DNA of 64,000 nucleotides from NCBI RefSeq assembly GCF_963082655.1, contig NC_081556.1, positions 72,897,227 through 72,961,226 of the forward strand. Direction: 5' to 3'. Source of the DNA: Stomoxys calcitrans. Lineage: Eukaryota > Arthropoda > Insecta > Diptera > Muscidae. This document shows positions 21,805 to 32,089 of this stretch, in pieces. Below the pieces are notes generated by a model, which had not been told where the DNA came from, did no database searches, and saw only the letters and a list, made by a program, of their open reading frames with translations. The translations under genes and the position numbers were made by a program. How positions within the stretch are numbered: the first letter of the stretch is position 1; each line of letters starts with the position of its first letter.

Positions 21805-22080
21805 TTTCAGCTCGTTCAACGTCTGGGTTCGAATCACGGCGAGACCATCATAAAATTTTTAGCGGTGGTTATCCCGTCCTAATGCTGGCGACATTTGTGA
21901 GGTACTATGCAATGTAAAAAATTCTCCTTAAAAGAGATGTCGCACTGCGGCACGCCTCTCGGACTCGATGGCCCCTTATCATTGAGCCCAAAACTTGAAT
22001 CGGACAGCACTTGGTGATATGTGAGAAGTTTGCCCCTGTTTCTTAATGGAATGTTCATGGGCAAAATTGCATTTGTATGA
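21805..22080 (+). mobile_element. SINE1 (tRNA-derived), 5' truncated
   Basis: Begins near the B box (GGGTTCGAATCACGG) and keeps the body: TAATGCTGGCGACATTTGTGAGG, CACTGCGGCACGCC, CTTATCATTGAGCCC and CATGGGCAAAATTGC. The A box is missing. Confidence 0.8.
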
Positions 22081-22082
22081 CA

Positions 22083-23260
22083 TTATTATTGTTGTTGTTG
22101 TGTCAGTGTGTTGTGTTCTATCTTTAGTCTTCTTGATTGTGTTGAGTATCCAGATCCAGGAACTCTACGACTAAGATGGGGTGCGTCCAAAAGGATGTGG
22201 GTCTGAGACAAGTGGGTCTGGCTGGACAGTTAAACAGGTGACATGTGTCGTGTGGTCCCTGGTCACGATCGGGACATACATCCTGCACGTTGGCATCAAT
22301 CCTTGCTCTGTAGGAATTGAGGCGGCTGCATCTGCAGGATCGTAATTGAGCCAGTACTACTTTGATTTGCCGGGGGAGGTCAATTTCTTCAGGTGCAATG
22401 GGAGGCGATCGCTCTCCAACGACCACATTCACCCGGTAGCTATTCACCGCATCTGCTACCGTGTCTGCATAAATGTTGTCTAGGCCCGCTTGATATGCCG
22501 CTTGATCTAAAGGTTCTCTCTTGTAGCGCTGGATCTCACTCTCTAGGTCATGCAGATCTACCTTAAGGCTTCTGGGCGGTGGAGCATCGAGCATCATAAG
22601 CACTCAGTATTTGTGCAAGAGCCGGTGCCATCCAGCTTCTTACTGAGAATCTCCGCTCGATACCGCTGATTGTCTGCGACTGCCTTTACAGCTACTCCGT
22701 AAGGAGCATTCCACTATCCGCAACCTGTGGACGCGCCCGGTAGCTCACAGCTAAGCTTCTTCTGACAGCAATGAGCACCACACAGGTCGGACCTCAATAT
22801 TCCAGCCTGGGAGCACCACCAGCTATCCCGTACTGTCCATGGTAAATTGTGATGGCTGTTCTTCGGCTCGAAGACTAAGGATGCGATGAATGGCCCTCCT
22901 CCTTGCTCTTTCACTCTCTGAATGCACAATAAATTGACGGTTGAACAATCTGACGCACCTCTTCGGATCAGTCGCAGTTACGTTGCCAAAAGTGACCGAG
23001 GTCCTGTCGTCCCGTCTACCGGGGTTCGAGAGTGACTTAACAGTAGACCACAGCTTGCCTAACCCGCTACCTAAGTTAGATTGCTTCAAGTGTACCAGCC
23101 ACTAATTCCGCTTATGTTCGTTAACTACCTTATGCAACGAATCCCATCACGCTCGTCTGCGAGTACCACTGCCTGTCTGGTTTATTCTCTGAAGCCAACA
23201 CAATCGGCCTTCTTTTGATTAATAAACGGCCGGCGCTCAGAAGTTATGAAGTCGGGTGGT
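22083..23260 (-). mobile_element. LINE-B, CAA-tailed non-LTR retrotransposon, internally deleted
   Basis: On the minus strand the 5' part (about 23260-22860) encodes a linker between endonuclease and RT, including TSVTFGNVTATDPKRCVRLF. The 3' part is a clean 159-codon frame (22603-22124) with QIKVVLAQLRSCRCSRLNSY, the CPDRDQGPHDTCHLFNCP zinc-like cluster and FLDLDTQ near the end. This is the typical C-terminus of a large arthropod LINE family. The RT core is missing, and a hairpin repeat unit sits between the two parts. The 3' tail on the minus strand is CACACTGACACAACAACAA. Other pieces of the same family are at 3155, 27976 and 33255. The clade was not established. Confidence 0.8.
22610..22850 (-). 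mobile_element. Hairpin repeat unit inside LINE-B
   Basis: Plus-strand landmarks are ATGAGCACCACACAGGTCGG and the partial inverse CTGGGAGCACCACC, with GGAGCATTCCACTATCCGCA, CGATACCGCTGATTGTC and GAGCATCATAAGCACTCAG. It matches the units at 8780 and 25270 and separates the two LINE-B parts. Confidence 0.65.
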
Positions 23261-23334
23261 CGATCGATAGTGAGAATTATGGTCTGACCCCAAGACGGTA
23301 TCTACAAGTGTTGTTAAGACCGTTGCGCAGAAGT

Positions 23335-23600
23335 TGCTATGAACGTCTATAACGTAGAACGCCTGAACTCGAATCTTGGCGAGAACATCAGGAAAATTTT
23401 CATTGCTGTTTATACCCTCCTAATGCTGCCGAAATTCACCATTTACATAGCATAGTAGCCATATAAAAACTTCTCCCCAAAAAGCTGTTGCCCTGTGGTA
23501 CGCCGTTCAGGCTCGACCATAAAAAAAGAGATCCTTTATCATTTTAATCGGACAGCACTCGTTGATATTTGAGTAGTTTGCCTGCAAATTCCAAATTGCA
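23335..23600 (+). mobile_element. SINE1, diverged and 5' truncated
   Basis: Keeps AACGCCTGAACTCGAATCTTGGCG (decayed B box), CCTCCTAATGCTGCCG, CTTCTCCCCAAAAAGC, TACGCCGTTCAGGCTCG and CAGCACTCGTTGATATTTGAG. Confidence 0.7.
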
Positions 23601-23787
23601 GAGTTGTTTAGCATTGCCGGCTCAAAGTTCATATGTACAGTCTCTTGGCTCGCCGAATATAAAATCGAAATCGTTTGTTAGTGGAAATATGCTCCTTCTG
23701 GACTACAAATACTTGTTAGGACGAGTCGTTACAACTGACCACTCATACAAGAAATAGATTAATTTATAGCGGTTATTGGTACAAACT

Positions 23788-24095
23788 TGGAGGCCACCGT
23801 GATGCAGAGGTTAGCATGTCCGCCTATGACGCCGAACGTCATAGGCGTGAACATCATAAACATTTTCAGCGGTGGTTTTCCCCTTACTAATGCTGGCAAC
23901 ATTTGTGAGGCATCCTGCCATGTTATCTTTGTTATCTTTTCTACCAATTGGTTTCGCTATGCGGCACGCCGTTCGGACTCGGCATAAAAAAAGGCGCCCC
24001 TTATCATTGAGCTTAAATTTTAATCGGACTGAACTCATTGATATAAGAGAAGTATCCTCTGTTCCTTAATGGAGTGTTCATGGGAAATTCAGTAG
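23788..24095 (+). mobile_element. SINE1 (tRNA-derived), B box altered
   Basis: Head GGCCACCGTGATGCAGAGGT and GCATGTCCGCCTATGACGCC, then AACATTTTCAGCGGTGG, AATGCTGGCAACATTTGTGAGG, GCGGCACGCCGTTCGGACTC and ATGGAGTGTTCATGGG. At the B box the sequence CATAGGCGT repeats the preceding segment inverted (CCTATGACGCCGAACGTCATAGG), so the promoter element is lost. Confidence 0.82.
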
Positions 24096-24534
24096 TATGG
24101 TACGAACTTGCAACACAGTCTGTGCTTCTTTGTTTGTAATTTTCATCACCAAGCTATACCTATTGACATTAGCAAAGTCCTTGCACCCATAATGCCACTA
24201 TTAGTCTCCGTTCTCCAAGTGAAGGGATTATCACCCAGGCGACAGCACTTTTTCGGTCATTAATGAATTTCGAAATGGATCAATTGTGTATAGCAACTAT
24301 ATCCTGCGGAATGGTGGACCTAGGTGAGGGTATGTCCACAAGAGGGTGGATCGCACGCCGTATCGGATGCTCATTTTCCAGTAATAAGCTTGTTGTGTAT
24401 AGTAAAGTAGAAAGTAATACCGCAAAAATCTATATCAGGATGGCACAAGAGAAGCTTCAACGTTCCTTCGTTTTTTCCCCACATGCATTGCGCACACAGC
24501 TATTTTGCGTAAATTCACCCGTAGTCCTTTTTGT

Positions 24535-24880
24535 CATGCAAATGCAAATTTGCCCATGAACATTTCATTAAGGAACTGGGGCAAACTTCTCACAAATCAA
24601 TGAGTGCTGTCCGATTCAATTTTAAGCTCAATGATAAAGGACCTCCTTTTTATAGCCGAGTCCGAACGACGTGCCGCAGAGCGACACCTCTCTGGGAAGA
24701 AGTTTTTTACATGGCTGCCACACCATTTTTTCAAACGACATCGTTCCGCACAATTGTCGCCAGCATTAGGAGGGAACAACCACCGCTGCAAATTTTTTCT
24801 GATGTGTTCTCGCCAGGATTTGAACCCAGTCGTTCAGCGTCATAGGCGGACAAGCCAACCTCTGCGCTACGGCCTCCCCA
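24535..24880 (-). mobile_element. SINE1 (tRNA-derived), full length
   Basis: The reverse complement begins GGAGGCCGTAGCGCAGAGG (A box), has GGGTTCAAATCCTGGCG (B box), AATGCTGGCGACAATTGTG, CAGAGAGGTGTCGC, CGGCACGTCGTTCGGACTC and a 3' end CATGGGCAAATTTGCATTTGC. It gives the clearest view of the whole 5'-3' structure. Confidence 0.88.
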
Positions 24881-24949
24881 CTACATAGAGAAAGTAAATA
24901 TTGGTACCGTTTTATTAAAAGAAAACAAATCAACAGAACATGGAATTTT

Positions 24950-25115
24950 TAAGGCTGAACTTTAAGCTCAATGATAAGGGGCCCTCTTTTATTTTTGGCT
25001 AGTCAAACGGCTTGCCGCAGAGCGACCCCACTTTAGTGGAAAAATTTTTACGGCTGATTACCTAAAGTAAATACCTCACAAGTGTCTCTAGCACTAGGAG
25101 GAGGAATGATCACGT
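24950..25115 (-). mobile_element. SINE1 fragment
   Basis: Body portion only: TTTAAGCTCAATGATAAGG, CGGCTTGCCGCAGAGCGAC, ACCTCACAAGTGTCTCTAGC and ACTAGGAGG on the plus strand. Confidence 0.7.
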
Positions 25116-25269
25116 AAGAATTTAGAATGATTGAATGATTGACGTAAGAATTTAGAAAACCCACAGTAGTGACAATTTTATTTGGGATAAACTTGTCGAA
25201 GCCCAATCTTCACCAGATGCATGAAACAAAGAAATAAAGCAAATATAGAGATCGTCATTGATTAAAATG

Positions 25270-25950
25270 TTGCATTCTATAAATTGTTGTAGCCACATGT
25301 CTATACGTGGAGTTGGCGATCCTTGTCAAGCCACTATATGTGAGCAAGCTCGTTGCGTCGTAAAGGGCCGATCGCCGCGGGAACATGATTGGCATTGGTT
25401 ATTTAAAAGCGCCAATAACTCGCCTTGTCGTATATAGCATTATAGGCACTCAGTATTTATGCATTAGCCGGTGCCGCCCGGCCCACGCGATACCGCTGAT
25501 TGTCCGCGGCTGCAATCGTAGCTAATCCATATGGAGCATTCCACTATCCGCAACCTGTTGTTGTTGTTGTTGTGGCCACATTTGCATGTAGAGGTGGCGA
25601 TCCTCGTCAAGCTCTTATAAGAGAGCAAGTTCGTTCCGGTCTACACGACCGATCGCCTCGGGAACATGATGGCCAAAAACGGCCAATAATACGGCGCCAA
25701 TAACTCGCCTTGTCATATCGAGCATCATAGGCACTCAATTTTTGCATAAAGCCGGTACGATTCGGCCTCTCTCTGAGACTCTGCCCTCGATGTCGCTGAT
25801 TGTCCGCGACTGCAGTTGCAGCTACTCCGTATGGAGCATTCCACTATCCGCAACCTGTGGACTCAGCCGGTAGCTCCCAGCTATCGTGATAACGAAAAAC
25901 ACCACACAGATCGGAGCTCAAAGTTCCAGCCTGTGTGGTGCTTATAGTTA
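25270..25950 (-). mobile_element. Hairpin repeat family, tandem pair joined by a CAA tract
   Basis: Two successive copies carry GTGGCGATCC, CGATCGCC..GGGAACATGAT, GCCAATAACTCGCCTTGTC, CGCTGATTGTCCGCG and GGAGCATTCCACTATCCGCA. A TTGTTGTTGTTGTTGTGGCCACA junction at about 25557 separates them; on the minus strand that is a CAACAACAACAAC tail. The right copy also has the CACCACACAGATCGG / CCTGTGTGGTGC inverted repeat. The CAA tail suggests retrotransposition by a LINE-B-like enzyme (inference). Confidence 0.65.
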
Positions 25951-26210
25951 TTCCGTGCCGGGAAATTGTATTTAATTGGAAAAGTTTCATTGACAATTTT
26001 TGTTCTTTGTGTGGGTACCCATAATAACATGTCTAGTGTTTGGTTTTCTAGCACCATTTGTCATTGGTTAAAGTTATTATTAAATATGTACAAAAATGGA
26101 TTTGCCCTACTATTAACGAGACAGACAATGGCCAGTTGTCAATCAAACCCTAACTAGGTGCCCCATGCTCATTACTAATCCATACCCATTCTTCTTGTTT
26201 CCTCTTGCAG

Positions 26211-26282
26211 CTCGTTGGATTTATTTTCGCCTGTTGTTTGGCCAACAATGTGCGCAACTATAAGCGACGAAATGCTTATTAA
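26211..26282 (+). CDS. Tsp42Ee: Tetraspanin last coding exon and stop
   Basis: After acceptor CTCTTGCAG, 23 codons read LVGFIFACCLANNVRNYKRR then NAY and TAA (26280-26282), in phase 0 with the preceding exon. This completes membrane segment 4 and gives a short basic cytoplasmic tail. The membrane-proximal cysteine pair (ACCLAN) is a likely palmitoylation site by family analogy. The tail is essentially the one I recall for Drosophila Tsp42Ee, the main basis for the symbol. With the other two exons, 208 codons are present in the window. A 78-codon reading in another frame here is a shadow. Confidence 0.93.
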   Translation, partial: LVGFIFACCLANNVRNYKRRNAY

Positions 26283-27040
26283 TATGGTCAGCAATGCCAA
26301 CAGCAATAACCATTGCCACCACCCACCCAAAAAGAAGAAGCAGGGAAGTCACCAACCACAACAAAGTTTCTCCTCGAATTATGTTATGCGCACACAATCT
26401 CACCTACAATCGATCTTTATTTTTTTCCTCTCAATATTAAAACGAGTATAAAATTGTTGTTACAAATAAAAAATTATTATAAGTTATTACAAAACTACCT
26501 ACCTGCAAAGTACCAATATAACAAATACGCATAAACAATAAATACATACATATTAAGCATTGTATACAACGCATATGTATGTAATAATGCCACTATTATT
26601 GAATACAATGAACTTTTATAAATCGATATTGAAAACTCTTGTATATTAAAACGTTTAAGATTTAAGTGAACAACAAAAAGAAGAACAAAAACGAAACAAT
26701 GAATTTTCCTTATGTTTTTACACATGTATATGCATACACATAAGATTATGCATATATACTACATTTATATTTGTATTCCATTTTGTACGTTCTTTATAGG
26801 TCTGAAAAAATCTCCCTCCAATACTAGAAGTCTGGAAGCACAAAGAATTTCATCTTATCTTTTTTACGATAAATTCTTGTTTGTTTGGATTTTCTTCGAT
26901 TCCATTGTTCTCTTGAAAACAAAAAATTTCAATATTCTTTTTTTATACATATTTGCCTATTATATATAATTATATGAACAAACAAAACAAAAAACCAAAC
27001 AAACTAGAAGCACAATAAACCAAAACATTGAATGTATTTA
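26283..27040 (+). other. Probable 3' untranslated region of the tetraspanin
   Basis: AT-rich, stop-rich sequence directly after the stop codon. Candidate AATAAA signals lie near 26464, 26537 and 27013. No element is recognised before the SINE1 scrap at 27165, so the transcript end probably lies in this interval; the exact site cannot be told from sequence alone. Confidence 0.6.
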
Positions 27041-27164
27041 TAAATTCACCCAATTTTGTGGACTCAGTGTGTTATATACTATTTCTTATATTAATTTATA
27101 TTCATACAATGCAGTTGCAAATGAAATAGATTTCAAAAAATATATATTTAATAAAATTAATTCT

Positions 27165-27245
27165 TAAAGCCGAGTTCGAACGGTTTGCCACAGTGCAACA
27201 CCTCTTTGGGATAAGTTTTTACAAGGCTGCTATCTCACAAATATC
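27165..27245 (-). mobile_element. SINE1 scrap
   Basis: TTAAAGCCGAGTTCGAACGG, TTGCCACAGTGCAACACCTC and TTTTTACAAGGCTGC match the middle of SINE1 in reverse orientation. Confidence 0.6.
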
Positions 27246-27625
27246 TGGCGCTTCATCTGGTCATTATTTTCACAGCGTGGCTAGAACTTGCAAGGGTGGC
27301 ATTTATACCCAAGTCCAGCAAGGAAAGTTATGCGACACCAAAGACTTACAGACCTATAAGCCTTTCGTCCTTTCTACTCAAAACCATGGAACGTATTGTG
27401 GATACAATGATAAAGTGTAGGGTATCCCTTGATATAGGCTTGCTGTTTGTATTTGATCACAAACAGCTAGCCTATGTCAAGGGAAGGTCGTTGGAGACTG
27501 CCCTGCACGAGGTTGTGCATAAAATAGAAGAATCCTTCGATGCCAAGATGTACACATTGGCGGTTTGCATTGACATCGAGGGGGCGTTTAACAATGTGCG
27601 GACCGACACATTGCTCTACAGTTCA
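27245..27625 (+). mobile_element. LINE-A reverse transcriptase fragment
   Basis: A 3'-truncated RT piece. The frame from 27296 reads AFIPKSSKESYATPKTYRPI, then LLKTMERIVDTMIKCR, QLAYVKGRSLETALHEVVHK and VCIDIEGAFNNVRTDTL. This covers RT blocks with the first catalytic Asp (the D of IDIEGAF), the part missing from the 19235-20940 copy. The YADD block is absent because the piece ends about 27 codons after that Asp, where a foldback element starts. Confidence 0.8.
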
Positions 27626-27629
27626 CTTC

Positions 27630-27975
27630 TGAAAACTCCCAGGGAATTAATTTCTCCCCCGAATAAAATCCTCCTATTCTGATTGAATAGGGAGAGGAAA
27701 AATTTGGGAGAGGGAATTTCGAATATTTGAAAACAGCTGTTTTGCTTCAGCTGTTCTATTATGGCTAAACAATTGACTATTATTTTTTGGAAAAAGAACA
27801 TGAAATGAAAAAATAAACAGAAAAAAAGTTATAAAGGTTGCTTAAAAAGTTTACCAAAACAGAACCTGCCTCATATTTCGCTGCGAGAAATCTGAAGATA
27901 TCTGCCACCAAATCTTCAGCCATATTGTTCACTACAAATACGCGTGAGGTGAATACTGAAATACTGAGCTGACTG
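27630..27975. mobile_element. Foldback MITE-like element between LINE-A and LINE-B
   Basis: At its left end AATTAATTTCTCCC..CCTCCTATTC pairs imperfectly with GAATAGGGAGAGG..GGGAGAGGGAATTTC, an inverted repeat of about 80 bp. It continues with ACAGCTGTTTTGCTTCAGCTGTT. No coding capacity. The right boundary is inferred from the start of LINE-B homology. Confidence 0.45.
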
Positions 27976-28420
27976 ATGGTCGATGGACAAATGATTCCGA
28001 CCATCAATTGTCCCAAAATACTTGGCGTCACATTTAACAGCTCTTACACATTCTCCCCACATGCCACAGCAATTTGCGATAAAGTCAAAAATAGAAACAA
28101 GGTCTCAAGTCACTTGCTGGCAGGACTTGGGGTGGAGACAAAGAAATCTTGTAGACCAGGTACAAAGTAATTAGCCTGTCTGTGGTAAGTCATGCAGCGC
28201 CTCGTCAACTTTGTGACACGCAGTGGAATAATATTCAGATCTGTCAGAATGCCGCCCTCTAAACTGAGGGCGATAGCCCGTCGCAGGCTTTCTCCTCAGT
28301 TCTCATGTGGACCACCTCATAACTACATGATGACCATAACTACATGCTGTGTAAGCAATACCTTTTTGGCTGTCATCGCAGAGACCATCCAAACCATCAT
28401 CGTGTGGATAGATATTGTAG
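27976..28420 (+). mobile_element. LINE-B middle fragment
   Basis: The region downstream of the RT active site: MIPTINCPKILGVTFNSSYT (the IPTxxxPKILGVTFD motif), ICDKVKNRNKVSSHLLAG and, after frameshifts, LRAIARRR and GCHRRDHPNHHRVD. In intact relatives this precedes the C-terminal HLFNCP segment seen at 22124-22603. Frames are broken. Confidence 0.7.
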
Positions 28421-29344
28421 CGTGTCACCCTATGTCTGATTGGAGTAGAGCGACATCAGGTTTTGAACAATCACGTTTTTTATGGCAACTAGGGAATACA
28501 ACCCTGCGCTACCACCATATGTTACCTCCACATACAAATGTGACCACTACAACGACACTTCAAAGAAACATATGTTTTTTGTTTTTGCTATTTTGGAAAA
28601 GCAAATTTCATGATGGTTCCTCGGTGGACATGATGGCTTGGGGGAACCATGATGGTCAGTATGTGGAGGATGACAAGTTCTTTTTCGATTGGATCTTGGC
28701 AGCAAACGGAGGTGGAGCCATCAGTAAATATAAAAAAAATTAAACACAAGTGAATTAACAAAAGAATAAACAAAGTGGTGAAAACTAAAGAAATAATTAA
28801 AAACAAATGAAAACTTTACAATGATTTCAAATAACTTGAAAAATAAAAGAATAAAAGAAATCGAAAAGCTTAAAGAAAGTAAAGTTGTAAAAAAACCTGT
28901 GAAATAAAAAAGGAAACATTTATTAAAGAAGAAAACACTGAAAAGAAATAAAAAAAAATCAAATCATATAATGTAAAGTTTAAAGCTAAAAAAACTTAAG
29001 TCTAAAAAAAAGCTAAAGCCAAGACTCCTCCACCTCCACTGCCACACACATAAAAGACTTCAGCTGCTGCAATTGGCATATCCACAACCCCTGTCGCTAC
29101 TCCACCGAGGGACCTAGACGCTGTCGCATACCCCAGTGTCCATAAGGTAGTCCAAAAAGTTTCTCTGACCATAAACCGACAGGCATACAGACGGTTGACT
29201 CTCGACAGATTTATTTTGTTAAAAAAGTTTTTTCTGCAAAAAAAAAAAAGAAAAAAAGGAAATTAGGTAGGGACAACATCGAGCTTTTTTTATTACTTAC
29301 CCTTTGGTTGGGTTCTATAGAGTAACCTAAGCATGAGCTCATAG
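28421..29344. other. Unassigned stretch with purine-rich tract
   Basis: 28550-28740 has an open frame without recognisable motif (183 codons if extended upstream into the LINE-B fragment). 28740-29000 is strikingly A-rich (AAATAAAAGAATAAAAG-like). Could be LTR-element leader or low-complexity spacer; not resolved. Confidence 0.3.
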
Positions 29345-31110
29345 TTAGGTTAGGTAGTGGATAGTAGAGGATATTTCCTTGCCCATCAGCCAATGTTGAC
29401 CTTACGGTGCTGAGAAAGCAGCACATCAGAAAACCCCTAGAAAATATTAAAAAAAAACTTTTTTAGACAAGAACTGACTGCGACATATACACTTAAACAC
29501 GACAATACTTACCAAAGACTAGACGGACGGACAAACGAGAATCTAAAAGGGACCCTATTGGCCGCAGAGGCTGTCACCAGGACGCAGAGGCTGTCCTTAA
29601 TGTCACACTTCCAATTAAGTTTCCTATCCAAGATCACTCCTATGTAATTGAACTTGTCAGATATCGAAATTATTTCGTTGAGGAAACGTTGTGCGTCTAA
29701 TGGGCCCACCTTCGTCTTCCTCGTGAACAGACATATTTCAGTCTTCCCTGTATTAACATTAACATCCCTGGGTCTAGCCCAGTCATATGCCACATGCAAA
29801 ACCCATTCGGCCCTTCTGCATAGCTGGTTTGAATCCTTATCCCTAAGAAGTATTATAACATCGTCTGCATAGCAGACCGCTTCAAGTCCCTCCACAGTCA
29901 GCATCCGTAATAGGTTATTTATGGTGGCGTGCCCTGTGTGACGTTCTCTCTTATATTTCCGTCATGGGACCCGCAATTTATCCACCTGTTCCTTAGCATA
30001 TGATTTATCCAGTCTTTAAGGCCGGGTACTGGTCTAATGTGTCTGTCCGAACATTGTTAAACGCCCCCTCGATGTCAATGCAAACCGCCAAAGTGTACGT
30101 CTTGGCATCGAAGGATTCAAGCAGTTCAAAGCATGGATGTCCTTCTCTTTATCATGGTATCCACAATGGAACATGGAACATGGTTTTGAGTAGAAAGGAC
30201 GTAAAGCTTATGGGTAGGCTTTTGGTGTCGCATAACTTGCCTTGCCGTGCTTGGGTATAAATACCACCCCAGGCTCCCTTGACTAAAAATTCGGTTATTA
30301 TAAGCATTCGTTCAACCTCATTATTCCAAGATGCCGGTGTCTCCGTGAGTCCCGTCGTATGCTGTGGAAAATGTCCTCCGTTGTCTCTTCTCTCACTCCC
30401 ATGTCGTATACTAACGTTTCAGTTTGGACATGGAATTTTGAGAGAAAGTTTTTCATCTTGGCGGCGTCATAGGTTAGGCTAGGTAAGAGTGGCAGTCCTT
30501 TACAGACTCACTTAGACAATTTTTGTCCATTGTGATACCACAGTAGCGTCAGACCAAGGCTTCTGGCGGGAATCAACCCCAGCACTGGTAATCCAAGCAC
30601 ACTACCAACTCGGCTACCGGGGCGCCCCCTATCAGCGTCATTAACCCTATCGACATGTTCACAGAAAATCTTCCAGGCACGTTTTGCCGCTCTGGTAATC
30701 TCTTGTATTCCTCGAGCTGTGTATAGTACACATCCCAAAAAACTTCCCCTTTTTTACGACGTGCTCTGTAATAAAGTCTGCGGACCTCTTTCTCGAAGAT
30801 TACAACTATTTTGGAAAGACTCCTCTGGTGCAATGGTAATCCTGTTGACGTTGTCGCACTGTCTTCTATGCTTGGACAATCTAAATTATCTTGTCCAAGT
30901 CATCTTCTGAGTATTCTTCCGAATTTTGGCAGGGTTTGACCCCGCTTATTAATGTTGGTACTAACCCACTAAATGTGGTGATAGATCGCATCGCACCATA
31001 TTAGTACCTCATTTCCTGTCTGCTTTGCTTTCCTCACCAACCGTTGCAGATCCAACGTAGGTGGCGGTGTCGGAGTCCACTGTCTCCCTGTCTCATCACA
31101 TAATTAAATT
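29345..31110 (-). mobile_element. LINE-A, large antisense copy with internal deletions
   Basis: Read on the minus strand from 31110, it begins with the 5' coding remnant homologous to 19235-19420 (CGACACCGCCACCTACG). It runs through the linker (YYRARRKKGEVFWDVYYTQL), the RT start, an ESFDAKTYTLAVCIDIEGAF piece with catalytic Asp, and then an intact 131-codon frame (29904-29509). The last frame has AVCYADDVIILLRDK, the YADD active site of RT, and KFNYIGVILDRKLNWKCDI. Stops and frameshifts occur between blocks, so it is a pseudogene. A SINE2 splits the linker at 30471-30634. The RNase H region is absent. Confidence 0.82.
30471..30634 (-). mobile_element. SINE2 (tRNA-derived) inserted in LINE-A, with target duplication
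   Basis: The reverse complement starts near GGCGCCCCGGTAGCCGAGTT (A box) and has GGGTTGATTCCCGCC (B box), TGTGGTATCACAATGG, TTGTCTAAGTGAGTC, GACTGCCACTCTTACC and TAGCCTAACCT. GCGTCAT is present on both sides (30464-30470 and 30635-30641), a target-site duplication; related LINE-A copies run through uninterrupted. Confidence 0.88.
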
Positions 31111-31319
31111 TTTTGTGACAAATATCGCAGGTCCTCGGCCGATTACCAGTGTTAGCAAAGAATAATTGGTAGTTGATATGGTTCAGTCCAGAAACTTTGT
31201 TTCGGGTCGTCCATAGCTCCTGAATTAAGGCAATATGAATCTAGGCCTTGTGTATTTTCTCCATCAGAGCGTGAGTGATCTCAATCATTGGTCCTCCATT
31301 AGATGGGCTTCTGGGGAGT

Positions 31320-31640
31320 GAGTGATGGTGTCATCGTCTGCTCCCTTTTCTTTAGGCTGCATTGAGTTTTCCGTCGCTGCACCGCCTGATGTTTTAATAT
31401 TAGGAAATTTGTCTATCCTAGTAATGGTTCCATCATCGGGTCCCTGTTTGTTAGGCTATGTTGAGTCTACCGTCCCTACACTGCCCGTTGTTCAAAATAA
31501 ATATCTTTGCGTATACTAGTCATCAAAATCTCGAGAAAATTATGTTCTTGGGAGTAGGTTATGGTCTCATCAGGAACCCCATATGAGTTAGGCGGCATTG
31601 AGTTCTATGTCACTGCACTGCCTGATGTTTCTTGGATTTA
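31320..31640. repeat. Three degenerate units of about 110-130 bp
   Basis: ATGGTGTCATC..TTAGGCTGCATTGAGTT..TGCACCGCCTGATGTTT recurs at about 31324, 31428 and 31563 with many differences. Nothing else recognised between 31115 and 31865. Confidence 0.5.
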
Positions 31641-31867
31641 CTTACCTTTAAATATTGTCCATGAAGTTTCCAAACTCCCAACATAATTTGAACTTTTTTT
31701 ATAACGTTTTGAAATGGAACCCACATTCGCCTAAATCTCGTTTCAACGGATAGTGCACCATGTTAAAAAGGCGGACAAAGGAGACGTTTCTGGGGCAGGT
31801 GTAAGCGGGAACAATTCTTATCAGTTTTGGCTGAGTTTTTGTAGTGACTTTTCCTACGACATTCAAC

Positions 31868-32075
31868 AGTCTGAATCGGTTCATAACCAGATATAGCTCT
31901 CATGTAAATTGATCTTCTTTTTACACCTCTTGAGAATCTAGAGAGTGCAATTCTTAACCGATTTGGTTGAAATTTTCCACAATTCCCATGATTCTCCCAT
32001 GACCCACAACTTACGTGTTAAGTACGGTCAGAATCGGTCCATAATAGCCTGGTATAGCCTACCCGGTCAATCGAA
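31868..32075 (+). repeat. HINE-A interior fragment
   Basis: GAATCGGTTCATAACCAGAT, ATATAGCTCTCATGTAAATTG, TTGAGAATCTAGAGAGTGCA, ACCGATTTGGTTGAAATTTT and CAGAATCGGTCCATAATAGC correspond to one and a half subrepeats. Confidence 0.65.
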
Positions 32076-32089
32076 TCCTCGTCCATTTG

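Larger units (their letters stand above)
21666..26210 (+). other. Last intron of the tetraspanin, transposon-filled
   Basis: A 4545-bp intron between the GTATGT donor and the CTCTTGCAG acceptor. It holds five SINE1 copies or fragments in both orientations (+: 21805, 23335, 23788; -: 24535, 24950), an antisense LINE-B and antisense hairpin repeats. No additional exon was recognised within it. Confidence 0.85.

Noticed and set aside
28192..28743. 183-codon frame as one gene
   Set aside because: The first half is out-of-frame LINE-B sequence (the LINE frames lie in other phases); the second half has no motif.
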